Shown: positions 1 to 8,270, numbered from the stretch's first letter. The stretch is 37,870 bases of DNA from Nostoc sp. NMS2 (GCF_017115105.1 NZ_JABXKH010000066.1:1-37870), one strand, 5' to 3'. The notes: generated by a model from the sequence alone, not told the origin. Numbers and translations are program-made.

Positions 1-56
1 GTAATTCGTAATTCGTAATTCGTAATTCGTAATTCGTAATTCGTAATTCGTAATTA
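1..56. repeat. Tandem heptamer array (gtaattc)n
   Basis: Seven perfect copies of the heptamer gtaattc are followed by one variant, gtaatta. The array runs off the left edge of the window. The reverse complement of the same unit (gaattac) recurs at 21392-21440 beside a second copy of the neighbouring dispersed repeat. Short tandemly repeated heptamers of this kind are typical of Nostoc/Anabaena genomes. Confidence 0.95.
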
Positions 57-61
57 CCGTT

Positions 62-117
62 GCGTAAGGGTTTTAGACATTTCAAATGGTCTGTTTATTT
101 CCGCCGTACTGTACTAG
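62..117 (-). repeat. 56-bp dispersed repeat, copy A
   Basis: The reverse complement of this stretch matches 21329-21384 with a few substitutions. Both copies share the cores ctagtac, cggcggaaataaac, accatttg and aaaccctt. Both are flanked on the same side by gtaattc/gaattac heptamers, so repeat and heptamer array behave as one composite unit. Confidence 0.8.
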
Positions 118-138
118 AAGTCGCTACTACACAAGCAA

Positions 139-156
139 AGTCCACCTTCGTGGACT
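139..156. repeat. Short palindromic hairpin repeat
   Basis: The arms gtccac and gtggac form a 6-bp perfect stem around a CTTC loop, extendable by one A-T pair. It lies in the non-coding stretch 57-267 downstream of the von Willebrand A gene. It resembles the small palindromic dispersed repeats of Nostoc intergenic regions and has no T-run that would make it a good terminator. Confidence 0.55.
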
Positions 157-267
157 AAGAAAAGATGATGAAAAAAGCTGTTTCAGCTAAAAAAGTAGAG
201 CAGTGATAAACCCACTCCGCCTTGATGGAAAACTTTTATACCGTTAATCAGCAACGTTGAATTTTTA

Positions 268-1548
268 CTATTCTTGTAAAACGGTTTTTGATACAATCCT
301 AGTTTTCTTGAGGTCTGCATCCGACAGTTCTTCTCCAGCTTGCAGGCGAGTGGCGGAACTTTGCAACACTGTCGCTGCACCTTTATCTCCGATTTGTAAA
401 GCGGTTTTAGCGGCTGTTTGCAGCATCGTTGCTGCACCAGTGCGATCGCCTTGTAGCAATTTCGCCTCGGCTAACTGGGTTTGGCGGTACTTAGCTAATG
501 CTAAAATAGACTGTTGCACCTGGGGATTAGAATCTGGTTGATACGCCCGCACCACATCTGCATACACCGGCATCAAGGGCGAAAGTAAGCCTTCTTGGTT
601 AACCAATGGGTCATCATAACGAATTTGCAGATGAGCGATCGCTTGTTTCCCCTCTGGCAATTGTCCCAGATAAATGTTAGCCAAAACTACCCTTTCTACA
701 TCCTGCATCAAATCTCCCAAACGCACAGCAAAGCTACCATCAGCTTCTCGTTCTACTGGTAACTCAATTGTGTCTGGGGCAACTTGGGCAACGGGTTTCA
801 ATTCTGCTAGTCGGACATTCGGCACTAGAGATAACAGCAAGTAAGCATTAGTTAGCCCAATTGACTTAATCCGGCCAAATAGTCGGCTAAATTGCTCCAC
901 AGCTTCTTCAGGACGTTCAATATGAGCTAGAGTACCACCACCGACATCAGCAATTTTTTCTAGCAAATCTTGATTCCAGCTATTGCCAAATCCGAAAGTG
1001 TTGATAGTTAGGTTGAGTTTGGCAGCCTTTTGCGCCAGTTTAAGACAGCGCTTATTGTCATCTCGCCCAATATCCCACTTCCAAATCCGCAAACTGCTTT
1101 CACCATGCCCATCCGTCAGCAGAAAAGCCTGGGAAACAGCACCTCTTGTACCCTTCATCAGTTCTGTAATTCCCAATTCCAAACCCTCAGCGATCGCAGT
1201 ACCGCCGCTAGCGCTGAGTTTGCTTTTAATTTGGGATTTGATGCTTTCGGGGTCTTCGATGACTTGGTTGGGGATAATGACTTCCGCAGAACCGGAAAAA
1301 GCCACAACTGAGATGCGATCGCCAACTTTCAACCGATCGATTAATCCTTCCACTGCCTGAATCACCGTTTTAATCGGTTGTCCATGCATAGAACCACTTC
1401 TATCCAGAATCAGGCAGAGGTTAAGGGGCAGATTTTGGTCAAACTCGCCAGCGATTGCAAAAATCGTTATTGCTAGTTGACGTTGGCTACTTGTTTGAGC
1501 CATATCAACATTGTTGTCATTTAACGCCGAGAGCAATTTAACTTTCAT
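268..1548 (-). CDS. von Willebrand factor A domain protein (downstream tandem paralogue)
   Basis: This 426-residue protein has an N-terminal VWA domain from about residue 35 to 230. The metal-ion-dependent adhesion site is complete: DRSGS near residue 49, the Thr in GGTAIAEG and the Asp in LLTDG. The C-terminal part (about 235-426) is shared with the upstream paralogue and ends in a hydrophilic repeat-like segment rich in Gly-Ala-Ala-Thr-Leu-Gln. No signal peptide or membrane segment is visible, so a cytoplasmic protein that binds partners through Mg2+ is likely. It starts 12 nt after the stop of the upstream paralogue, so the two are probably co-transcribed. Compared with the paralogue it has about ten extra residues after the MIDAS Asp. 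The partner and process are unknown. Confidence 0.9.
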   Translation of the reverse strand: MKVKLLSALNDNNVDMAQTSSQRQLAITIFAIAGEFDQNLPLNLCLILDRSGSMHGQPIKTVIQAVEGLIDRLKVGDRISVVAFSGSAEVIIPNQVIEDPESIKSQIKSKLSASGGTAIAEGLELGITELMKGTRGAVSQAFLLTDGHGESSLRIWKWDIGRDDNKRCLKLAQKAAKLNLTINTFGFGNSWNQDLLEKIADVGGGTLAHIERPEEAVEQFSRLFGRIKSIGLTNAYLLLSLVPNVRLAELKPVAQVAPDTIELPVEREADGSFAVRLGDLMQDVERVVLANIYLGQLPEGKQAIAHLQIRYDDPLVNQEGLLSPLMPVYADVVRAYQPDSNPQVQQSILALAKYRQTQLAEAKLLQGDRTGAATMLQTAAKTALQIGDKGAATVLQSSATRLQAGEELSDADLKKTRIVSKTVLQE

Positions 1549-1560
1549 CTAAACCTGAGT

Positions 1561-2817
1561 TTACTGGGGAGGGGTATCTTGCAAAATTGTTTTTGAGACA
1601 ATTCTGGTTTTCTTGCGATCGCTTTCAGATAAATCTCCACCAGATTGTAGCTGAGTGGCAGAAGTTTGCAACACCGTCGCCGCCCCAGTATCTCCCATTT
1701 GCAGCGCAGTTTTAGCAGCCGTTTGTAGCATTGTTGCTGCACCAGAGCGATCGCCCTGTTGCAATTTCGTCTCGGCTAGCTGGGTTTGGCGATACTTAGC
1801 TAATGCCAAAATAGACTGTTGCACTTGGGGATTCGGATCTGCTTGGTAGTTTTTCACTACATGGGCATAAACTGGGATATTTGGTGTAACTAAACCTACC
1901 TTGTTGGCGGCTGGATCGTCGTAGCGGACTTGCACATTAGCGATCGCTTGTTCACCTGCTGACAATTGTCCCAAATAAATATTAGCTAAGATTACCCTTT
2001 CTGCATCTTTCATTAAATCTCCCAACCGCACAGCGAAACGTCCATCAGCTTCTTGTTGCAGTGGTAACTCAATTGTGTCTGGGGAAACTTGGGCAACGGG
2101 TTTAAGTTCCGCTAGCCGGACATGAGGCATTAGGGATAGTAACAGATAAGCATTAGTCAATCCCACTGTTTGAATGCGGCTAAACAGGCGATTAAACTCA
2201 TCCACTGCCTCTTCCGGTTTTTGAATGTAAGATAAAGTACCTAAACCAGCATCAGCAATTTTTTCTAAAACATCTTGGTTCCAGTTGTCACCAAATCCCA
2301 AAGTGTTCAAAGTCAAATTATAGCTAGCAGCTAATTGGGCAAATTTCAAACAGCGATTATTATCACCATGTTCATTTTCGCCGTCGGTTAATAAGAAGGC
2401 TTGGGAAACAGTATCTTTTTTTCCCTTCGCCAACTCCTCAATCCCCAAACGCAATCCTTCATCAATCGCAGTTCCCCCATCGGCAGCTAGGCGGTTAATT
2501 TGATTTTTGATTTTTTCTGGATCTTCGACACTTTGACTAGGTATTAAGACTTTGGCACGGTGATCGAAAACTACAACACTGAGGCGATCGCCAGGATTGA
2601 GTCTATCCACCAGACGATTTGCCGCTTTTTTGACCGTTTCTAGCGATCGCCCATTCATCGAACCACTGTGATCCAGAATTAAACATAAATTCAGGGGCAC
2701 ATGGCGGTCTTGAGTCTCTGCGATCGCTGAAATCGAAATTCCCAACTGACGTTGACTATTCAGTTGATTTGCGTCCAAATTACCATCATTCAAGGCAGGC
2801 TGCAAGCTAACCTTCAT
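1561..2817 (-). CDS. von Willebrand factor A domain protein (upstream tandem paralogue)
   Basis: This 418-residue protein is the first gene of a two-gene minus-strand unit. It has a VWA domain with an intact MIDAS: DHSGS near residue 49, the Thr in GGTAIDEG, and the Asp in LLTDGENE. The C-terminal half is closely similar to its neighbour, including the segment LLSLMPHVRLAELKPVAQV and the tail QGDRSGAATMLQTAAKTAL. The pair arose by tandem duplication. The gene lies divergent from clpR with 238 nt between the starts, so that gap should hold both promoters. It has no secretion signal. The function is unknown beyond metal-dependent protein binding. Confidence 0.9.
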   Translation of the reverse strand: MKVSLQPALNDGNLDANQLNSQRQLGISISAIAETQDRHVPLNLCLILDHSGSMNGRSLETVKKAANRLVDRLNPGDRLSVVVFDHRAKVLIPSQSVEDPEKIKNQINRLAADGGTAIDEGLRLGIEELAKGKKDTVSQAFLLTDGENEHGDNNRCLKFAQLAASYNLTLNTLGFGDNWNQDVLEKIADAGLGTLSYIQKPEEAVDEFNRLFSRIQTVGLTNAYLLLSLMPHVRLAELKPVAQVSPDTIELPLQQEADGRFAVRLGDLMKDAERVILANIYLGQLSAGEQAIANVQVRYDDPAANKVGLVTPNIPVYAHVVKNYQADPNPQVQQSILALAKYRQTQLAETKLQQGDRSGAATMLQTAAKTALQMGDTGAATVLQTSATQLQSGGDLSESDRKKTRIVSKTILQDTPPQ

Positions 2818-3055
2818 AACTTAAACTTCCTATTCAGGATATACATATTAATAAATAACTTCAAAGCACCACTTTAGCTCTACGGAAAACCTATCCAACA
2901 CAAATACATGAATATAATCAGAATATCTTAGAAGCCAAACATTGGCAGATGCAAAGCCACCTGAAGTATTAGGGAGAAATCCGCACCTTGAGGGAAGCGT
3001 GCATCGCGCTAGGATGTATTACAGTTAACGGCATAGTTTCAGGCGATCAGTTGCT

Positions 3056-3718
3056 ATGGACATTTCCCCAATCAAAGCTGTTCAAGCCCCATATTACGGC
3101 GATAGCTCTTACCGGACACCACCGCCAGATTTACCTTCCCTCTTATTGAAGGAGCGAATAGTCTATATTGGGATGCCACTGGTACCTGCTGTCACAGAAT
3201 TAATCGTGGCTGAGTTGCTGTTTTTGCAATCCGATGACCCAGAAAAGCCCATAAAAATCTATATCAACTCCACCGGCACATCCGGTTACAGTGGTGAACC
3301 CATTGGCTTTGAAACCGAAGCCTTCGCCATCTTTGACACCATGAAATATATCAAGCCTCCTATCCACACCATCTGCGTCGGTTCTGCGATGGGTATGGCA
3401 GCCATGCTTCTCAGTGCTGGTACAAAAGGTTGCCGCGCTAGTTTGCCTCACTCTTCGATTATCCTGCATCAGCCCAAGAGCTACGCCCAAGGTCAAGCAA
3501 CGGATATTCAAATTCGAGCAAGGGAAGTTTTGGTAAATAAAGGGGCGTTAGTTGATATTTTACATCGCACCACCGGACAGCCCCCAGAAAAAATTGCTAA
3601 AGACATGGATCGGCTGTTATATCTAACACCTTACGAAGCGAAGGAATACGGGCTAATTGACCGAGTTTTTGAGAAAGAAGAACTTGCAAATCCCCCCCTC
3701 CCAGCTAGTGTCCTTTAA
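3056..3718 (+). CDS. clpR: ClpR, proteolytically inactive ClpP-family subunit
   Basis: This 220-residue ClpP-fold protein is the first gene of a clpR-clpP pair. Aligned with the next gene, the catalytic Ser position (AASMG) reads AMGMA, so Gly113 replaces Ser. His138 in LHQP is kept. The catalytic Asp position (DRDFF) reads DRLLY, so Leu187 replaces Asp. It also has an insert of about nine residues near TSGYSGEPIGF. This is the known pattern of cyanobacterial ClpR, which forms a mixed heptameric core with an active ClpP and works with an AAA+ Clp ATPase. The start ATG at 3056 is preserved by family length. The clpP gene follows after 99 nt that contain a heptamer array. Confidence 0.95.
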   Translation: MDISPIKAVQAPYYGDSSYRTPPPDLPSLLLKERIVYIGMPLVPAVTELIVAELLFLQSDDPEKPIKIYINSTGTSGYSGEPIGFETEAFAIFDTMKYIKPPIHTICVGSAMGMAAMLLSAGTKGCRASLPHSSIILHQPKSYAQGQATDIQIRAREVLVNKGALVDILHRTTGQPPEKIAKDMDRLLYLTPYEAKEYGLIDRVFEKEELANPPLPASVL

Positions 3719-3762
3719 TTTGTTCTTTGTCATTTGTTAATAACCACAAATTATTAATAACC

Positions 3763-3797
3763 AATGACTAATGACTAATGACTAATGACCAATGACT
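3763..3797. repeat. Tandem heptamer array (aatgact)n between clpR and clpP
   Basis: Five copies of a 7-nt unit, four aatgact and one aatgacc, sit in the 99-nt gap between clpR and clpP. The array would be transcribed within the operon message. Confidence 0.9.
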
Positions 3798-3817
3798 AAT
3801 TAAGAACGGAGTAAATT

Positions 3818-4429
3818 ATGCCTATAGGCGTTCCTAAAGTCCCTTACCGGATGCCCGGAGGACAATATACAGATTGGATTAGCATCTACGATCGCCTTTA
3901 CCGGGAACGGATTATATTCTTGGGACGAGACATTGATGATGAAATTGCCAATCAAATAATTGCTGTAATGCTGTATCTGGACTCCGACGATCCAGGTAAA
4001 GATATTTATTTATACATCAATTCTCCAGGTGGAATGGTTACATCTGGCATGGCTATTTTTGACACCATGCAACATATAAAATCAGATGTAGTGACTATTT
4101 GCGTGGGTTTAGCTGCTTCAATGGGGTCTTTCCTGTTGGCTGCTGGCACCAAAGGTAAACGCCTAGCATTGCCTCATTCACGGATCATGATTCACCAACC
4201 TTCAGGTGGAACCCGTGGACAAGCAACCGATATCGAAATTGAAGCTAAAGAGATTCTGCGGATTCGTCACCAGCTTAATGGCATTTATGCCGATAAAACC
4301 GGTCAGACCATAACAAAAATTGAAAAAGATATGGATCGTGACTTTTTCATGTCTGCTGAAGAGGCTAAGGAATACGGTTTAATTGACCGTGTGATTGAAG
4401 AAAGAACCTCTATAGTAGCAGGGGAGTAG
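3818..4429 (+). CDS. clpP: ATP-dependent Clp protease proteolytic subunit (active ClpP paired with ClpR)
   Basis: This 203-residue ClpP has a complete serine-protease triad: Ser101 in GLAASMG, His126 in MIHQP and Asp175 in MDRDFF. The hydrophobic contact and handle regions have normal spacing. It starts with ATG after the purine-rich stretch gaacgga. It follows clpR, and in cyanobacteria the partner of ClpR is usually called ClpP3. I infer that number from gene order only. The product should degrade unfolded or tagged proteins in the cytosol together with a Clp chaperone such as ClpC. The stop codon runs straight into a long tandem-repeat region. Confidence 0.96.
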   Translation: MPIGVPKVPYRMPGGQYTDWISIYDRLYRERIIFLGRDIDDEIANQIIAVMLYLDSDDPGKDIYLYINSPGGMVTSGMAIFDTMQHIKSDVVTICVGLAASMGSFLLAAGTKGKRLALPHSRIMIHQPSGGTRGQATDIEIEAKEILRIRHQLNGIYADKTGQTITKIEKDMDRDFFMSAEEAKEYGLIDRVIEERTSIVAGE

Positions 4430-4549
4430 GGGAGGCAGGGGGCAGGGGGATGAGGGAGATGAGGGAGATGAGGGAGATGAATTAATAACCATTTCCTAAT
4501 GCCCAATTCCCAATTCCCAATTCCCAACGCCCAATGCCCAATGCCCAAA
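4430..4549. repeat. Compound short tandem repeats downstream of clpP
   Basis: Two repeat types are joined here. A G-rich part carries three copies of a 9-mer (gagggagat type) at about 4448-4480. A later part carries heptamers of the cccaatt and cccaatg types at about 4500-4548. The same 9-mer and related heptamers recur inside menC (20944-21008), inside menE (19930-20006) and at 21470-21524 and 34229-34350. Confidence 0.9.
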
Positions 4550-4670
4550 CAAACTGTCAACATTGAACTTTAAAATAGAAAATTAGCCTTTATCATTAAT
4601 AGTCCAGGCTTAAAGCTGATATTGACAGATAATAGCCGATAGCTAAATATTCGATAGCTCATAGCTCACG

Positions 4671-5291
4671 ATGGATCTTGGAGATTGCTACCGTTTGCTA
4701 GGTTTAAGATCGGGAGCTTCTTTTGCTGATATCAAAGCGTCTTACCGACGATTGGCGCAGCAATATCACCCCGATATCAACCCAGATGACAACAAAGCCA
4801 AAGATAAGTTTATTGCCTTGACAGAGGCTTACAAACTCCTGCTGACGGTAGTACTGCCAGAGGAAACTGCTGCACATTCAACTCAGGTGTCAACTGGGCG
4901 TGATGTTGCTAAGACAACGCAGCGACAGAAAACACCAGTCACAACGGTGGTAAACCAACAACCAGGGAAATCAAAGCCGCCTAATCTGTTGGAAATAGAA
5001 GAACGGCTGAAGTGGAAAACTTATGAGCAATTGCAGCGATTTTTGCAAGAGAAACGATTTCCGCAAGCGATCGCACTGGTGGAAGCTTTAGCAGATCGTT
5101 TGTCAACAGATGCAGAAGTTCGCCAATGGCAAGCGATCGCTTATCAAATTTGGGGACGGGCGCTAATTTCCGAAAACCAATTGCTCAAAGCTAGAATTTA
5201 TCTTAAAAAAGCTTTGAAAACAGACCCCCATAATAAAAGTCTCTGGTATGAAGTTCAACGCGATTTCCAACGTTTAGAACAAATTTTTTAA
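4671..5291 (+). CDS. J-domain (DnaJ-like) protein
   Basis: This 206-residue protein has an N-terminal J domain at about residues 3-65 with the diagnostic His33-Pro34-Asp35 motif (QQYHPDINPDD), which stimulates the ATPase of an Hsp70 (DnaK). The middle (about 70-105) is a Thr/Gln/Lys-rich linker. The C-terminal part (about 110-206) is helical and resembles a short TPR-like bundle, with the segment ALISENQLLKARIYLKKALK. It lacks the Gly/Phe-rich and zinc-finger regions of a full DnaJ, so it is a type III J-protein. No transmembrane segment is visible. The ATG at 4671 places the J domain right at the N-terminus, as usual. The client is unknown. Confidence 0.9.
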   Translation: MDLGDCYRLLGLRSGASFADIKASYRRLAQQYHPDINPDDNKAKDKFIALTEAYKLLLTVVLPEETAAHSTQVSTGRDVAKTTQRQKTPVTTVVNQQPGKSKPPNLLEIEERLKWKTYEQLQRFLQEKRFPQAIALVEALADRLSTDAEVRQWQAIAYQIWGRALISENQLLKARIYLKKALKTDPHNKSLWYEVQRDFQRLEQIF

Positions 5292-5390
5292 AGATTTACA
5301 AAATTTATTTAAAATCAAAATCTCTTTTCCAAGTTATAAGGTAATACGCTTGGGTTAAGGCTAAAACTCTGGTTCCAAAGTCAATTTTTT

Positions 5391-5467
5391 AACGAACCGC
5401 CAAGACGCAGAGAAGCCAGTGCGCCCTTGCGGTTCCCCGACTTGAAGCAACTGGCGCAACGCAGAGA
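5391..5467. repeat. Dispersed repeat interrupted by a 45-bp element between direct repeats
   Basis: The outer repeat (aacgaaccgc...gacgcagaga) belongs to a family also seen at 18848-18885 and near 30477. It is interrupted at 5414-5458 by a 45-bp segment that begins agccagt and ends actggcgca, a partial inverted repeat. The 9-mer acgcagaga occurs on both sides, at 5405-5413 and 5459-5467. That is what an insertion with target duplication would leave. Confidence 0.7.
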
Positions 5468-5541
5468 GAAAAAAGAGAGGCTTAACTGAACTGTATTGAG
5501 TTATAAGGAACTTCCAAATAAAAAAACATCCAAAATTTTCT

Positions 5542-5600
5542 TGTGGGATGGGTGTCCGCACCCGTCCCATATTCAGGGCGGGCAGGATGCCCACCCCACA
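5542..5600. repeat. GC-rich double-hairpin dispersed repeat
   Basis: Two adjacent hairpins are visible. The first pairs tgggatgggtg with cacccgtccca (11 bp with one G-T). The second pairs gggcgggca with tgcccaccc (9 bp with one G-T). It is much more GC-rich than its surroundings. It lies in the 378-nt gap between the J-domain gene and the lipoprotein gene, in which no convincing gene is seen. Confidence 0.7.
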
Positions 5601-5669
5601 AGATGGATAATTTATTTCTTGTCAGTCCATCCGGTTAAACTGATAAGGAAGAAAATAGCAGATTAGGCA

Positions 5670-6086
5670 GTGAATAACATAGTGCGGTTAGTTTTGACAG
5701 CAATATTGCTGGTGCTAGTGACAGCTTGTGGCAGTATTGGATTGCTACCGACTAGCGAGTTAGTGCAAAAAGCGATCGCACTTGGGCTAGAGCAAACTCA
5801 ACAAAAACTTAGCCAACAGTTGGATCTAGATTTTCAAGGATTTGAAATCAAGCGGCTATCAATTACCCAAGAACAACCCCTAACGATTGAAAATTTACCA
5901 GCTTTCCACGTTCGGGGAACCTACGATTTGATTCTCAAGCTACCAAAACGGCGCTTGACGCAACCAAAACAACCCTTTGATGTTTACTTGCAAATTCAGC
6001 AAGAAGGTAAAACTTGGCGATCGCTAATTCCAGAAAAGGGTAGTAAAAATACTCAACCAATTTGGCGTAGTTATCTCATCCAATAG
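5670..6086 (+). CDS. Small predicted lipoprotein of unknown function
   Basis: This 138-residue protein starts with GTG. It has a lipoprotein signal peptide with a hydrophobic core LTAILLVLV and a lipobox ending at Cys20 (VTAC-GS), so it should be anchored in a membrane facing the periplasm. The mature part is mixed alpha/beta, with an amphipathic helix rich in Gln near residues 38-50 and a strand-rich C-terminal half. I do not recognise a named domain. It stands alone between a repeat-rich gap and a convergent minus-strand unit. Confidence 0.8.
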   Translation: MNNIVRLVLTAILLVLVTACGSIGLLPTSELVQKAIALGLEQTQQKLSQQLDLDFQGFEIKRLSITQEQPLTIENLPAFHVRGTYDLILKLPKRRLTQPKQPFDVYLQIQQEGKTWRSLIPEKGSKNTQPIWRSYLIQ

Positions 6087-6125
6087 CGATCTGGATGGGT
6101 TTGAATTGTCTCACGTTTTCCCAAG

Positions 6126-6275
6126 CTACAGGTTAAATTTTGTGTATCCTCTACCGTCATCTTCTGCAAGAATTAGAAAATCGAGGGATTCAACTAACGC
6201 CTGTATTGCACCAGTTCCGCCATAGGGATAGCTAAAGGGTTCAAATTCAAGTTTAGCTTTGTCGGCAGAAACCAT
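6126..6275 (-). CDS. Possible 49-residue protein downstream of the P-loop kinase-like gene
   Basis: An open frame of 49 codons with ATG at 6273-6275 and TAG at 6126-6128 lies 51 nt downstream of the P-loop gene on the same strand. The translation looks protein-like, with EPFSYPYGGTGAIQALVES and LAEDDGRGYTKF, and is not low-complexity. An in-frame TGA lies 21 nt upstream, so it is not a simple extension. A ggaag stretch about 10 nt before the ATG could serve as a ribosome site. It may be a real small protein or the 3' remnant of a longer gene. I cannot name a family. Confidence 0.4.
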   Translation of the reverse strand: MVSADKAKLEFEPFSYPYGGTGAIQALVESLDFLILAEDDGRGYTKFNL

Positions 6276-6326
6276 CCTACGGGACTTCCGCAGTCAAAAT
6301 ATTCAGGCAGTAAAGAAGCAACAAAG

Positions 6327-6848
6327 TTAGTCTCCTGCATCAATTAATTCAAAAAATTGCGAAATTTGTTTAGTCGAGCGAATGTGATAAACATTTTTGA
6401 TGCTTTTAGCCTGCTCGATATACTCACGATATTTTGGGGTCAAATATTTGTAACACAACCAAAGCACGCGGTAGCTAGTAAGTGAACTCCTTAATATTGG
6501 ACTATTGGAGGGCCAGCCTTCTGGCGGTTTAAAGTAACCTGTGATTAGTCGTTTAGTTACCCACCATCCATGCACATATAGCGGTAAATCGACAAAAACC
6601 AGAGTATCTGCCTCGTCAAGTCGTAGCCAGAGAGTTTCCATGCAACCAAACCCATCAATAATCCATCGGTCAGTTAATAAAATTTGCTGATGGGCGTGCT
6701 TATAGTCTTCATGTGGAACCTCTGTGCCTCCTGATTGATATTGAATCTTGTCCAAGACGTAAAGTGGCAAACCAGTGATTTGAAATAATCTCTTGCTTAG
6801 AGTTGATTTCCCGCCTCCAGCATTGCCAAACACCGCTACTTTTTTCAT
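6327..6848 (-). CDS. P-loop NTPase, adenylate kinase-like (topology-modulation/FlaR-type family)
   Basis: This protein of 173 residues opens directly with a Walker A motif, GNAGGGKST. A Walker B-like strand with TLVFVDLP near residue 85 and the basic segment KRLITGYF follow. This is the layout of the small adenylate-kinase-like family often annotated as DNA topology modulation protein FlaR. Its real substrate is not established. I chose the ATG at 6848 because an AAGGAG box lies seven bases before it. The alternative GTG at 6854 is too close to that box. The 49-residue frame at 6126-6275 follows on the same strand. Confidence 0.85.
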   Translation of the reverse strand: MKKVAVFGNAGGGKSTLSKRLFQITGLPLYVLDKIQYQSGGTEVPHEDYKHAHQQILLTDRWIIDGFGCMETLWLRLDEADTLVFVDLPLYVHGWWVTKRLITGYFKPPEGWPSNSPILRSSLTSYRVLWLCYKYLTPKYREYIEQAKSIKNVYHIRSTKQISQFFELIDAGD

Positions 6849-7280
6849 TGCCACTCTCCTTTTAGTGCAATCAAGTCAAAATTGGCACAAGCTTGTCACG
6901 AAAGAATAAAAGTTTTAGCTATATTACCTTTATACTACAGAATGTGTTGCCAAAAAATTTGTACTACCGGGACTTAAAATTTTTGAGGCATAAAAAAGAC
7001 TCAAACCTTGAAACTCTACAAAGCAGTATTTCATTATTTCTAACTTCTCTGTTTCTAAGCACTGATTCATTTTATTTATATATGTCCAACTAAAAAAACC
7101 ATCACAATCACGTTTGTTGCTACTTTTGTTAAAAGGGTAGCAAAGAGAATTAACCTAATTGGCGTAGCTACTTTATTGAAAAACTCGTGTGTGCAAATAG
7201 AAAAACCATCACAATCATTGCCGTATAACTGCTGGGGCATAGTCATGATCGAGGTATAGTTTCACTGGAGACAGGGCAAG
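6849..7280. other. 432-nt non-coding region with direct repeats and a hairpin
   Basis: The region is AT-rich and holds no convincing gene. A perfect 17-bp direct repeat (aaaaaccatcacaatca) occurs at 7094-7110 and 7201-7217. Between the copies, at 7117-7143, the arms ttgctac and gtagcaa enclose an inner tttt/aaaa pairing, a plausible structured RNA or operator. The promoter of the membrane-protein gene at 7281 should lie after the second copy, where tatagt occurs close to 7255. Confidence 0.6.
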
Positions 7281-8054
7281 ATGTATATTAACTTTTTCAT
7301 CAGTTCCATCGCTGGAATTGTAATTGTGGTGCTAGCGGCTTTTGGCTTACTGCAATGGTTGCACATCCCTGCTGGTAACTTTCTTGATTGGGTGATTGGT
7401 GGTGCAAGCTTTTGGTGGCTGTTAGTAATTGTTACCGTCCCGTGGAATGTGCATTTTCAAGCCAAAGAAGTCTTAGCAGAAGCAGCACAATCAACTGAGA
7501 AAGGAATTCCAGTCGATGAGAAACAAGTGAAGTATGTCACATTGTTGGCGAAGCGATCGCTCTGGGTTGCCATTGCTTTACACTTATTCTCAGCCGTTGG
7601 TCTTTATACCCTTGCTGCCACTGGTATTAGTACGGTGGGATATATAAGTTCTGGTGCAGCTTTATTATTAACGATTCTGCGTCCAGCGATTCGAGCTTAT
7701 GAGTATTTATATGCACGGTTAGCGATGATTCGCCAAGAATGGAAGTATCCCCGCGAAGATATTTTTGAATTGCGCGATCGCTTCTCGATATTGGAACAAA
7801 AAATCCAGTTATTGGAAGATCAACTCAACCCAGAACAGCCCTATTCATTACCCGCAACTCAACAACGCTTTGCCGAAGAGACTCGCAGAGATTTAGCCCG
7901 GATTGCAGCTAATTTTGAGGAATTACGGGCGACAAATCAAACTGAACATGAGCGTTTGGCAAGAGAAGCACGAACTGCGATCGCGCAACTTTCTACCGAC
8001 GGGCAATTTCTCGATCATGTCCGCGAAATTATTCGATTTTTTAAGACTGCTTAA
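7281..8054 (+). CDS. Membrane protein with C-terminal coiled coil, function unknown
   Basis: This 257-residue protein has about four hydrophobic segments: residues 3-25, 37-55, 92-112 and 117-135. After them comes a long hydrophilic, helical C-terminal half (about 140-257) rich in Glu, Arg, Leu and Gln with heptad-like spacing (DRFSILEQKIQLLEDQL). This suggests an integral membrane anchor with a cytoplasmic coiled coil, but I do not recognise the family. The ATG at 7281 follows gacagggcaag, a weak ribosome site. A 15-bp inverted repeat follows the stop at 8079-8128. Confidence 0.8.
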   Translation: MYINFFISSIAGIVIVVLAAFGLLQWLHIPAGNFLDWVIGGASFWWLLVIVTVPWNVHFQAKEVLAEAAQSTEKGIPVDEKQVKYVTLLAKRSLWVAIALHLFSAVGLYTLAATGISTVGYISSGAALLLTILRPAIRAYEYLYARLAMIRQEWKYPREDIFELRDRFSILEQKIQLLEDQLNPEQPYSLPATQQRFAEETRRDLARIAANFEELRATNQTEHERLAREARTAIAQLSTDGQFLDHVREIIRFFKTA

Positions 8055-8078
8055 TTATTACTCTCATCGCTAGCTGAA

Positions 8079-8128
8079 TTTTAAATTTTGGATCGTGGTA
8101 TTGAATATTCATTATCCAAAATTTAAAA
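8079..8128 (+). terminator. Long AT-rich inverted repeat after the membrane-protein gene
   Basis: The arms ttttaaattttggat and atccaaaatttaaaa form a perfect 15-bp stem around a 20-nt loop, 25 nt after the stop codon. The stem is AT-rich and the 3' arm is followed by actttcttc, not a clean T-run. It may be a terminator or a 3' stabilising structure. Confidence 0.5.
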
Positions 8129-8270
8129 ACTTTCTTCAAAGAGGGTTAACGAGACTCTACAAACAGCAAGAGAAGTTTGACATAACAGAAACGTTAGTCA
8201 TTTAGTATATAAAGACACTAGTAATTTCCAGAGCAAGAAAGAAAACCAAATATGTTATAACTTTGTACGG

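Noticed and set aside
4430..4549. Possible CRISPR array
   Set aside because: The units are 7-9 nt and directly adjacent without spacers, so these are short tandem repeats, not CRISPR repeats.
6893..7093. Plus-strand open frame of 66 codons
   Set aside because: It starts with TTG without a ribosome site, has an AT-driven Phe/Leu/Ser composition, and lies in a gene-free repeat region. It is probably chance.
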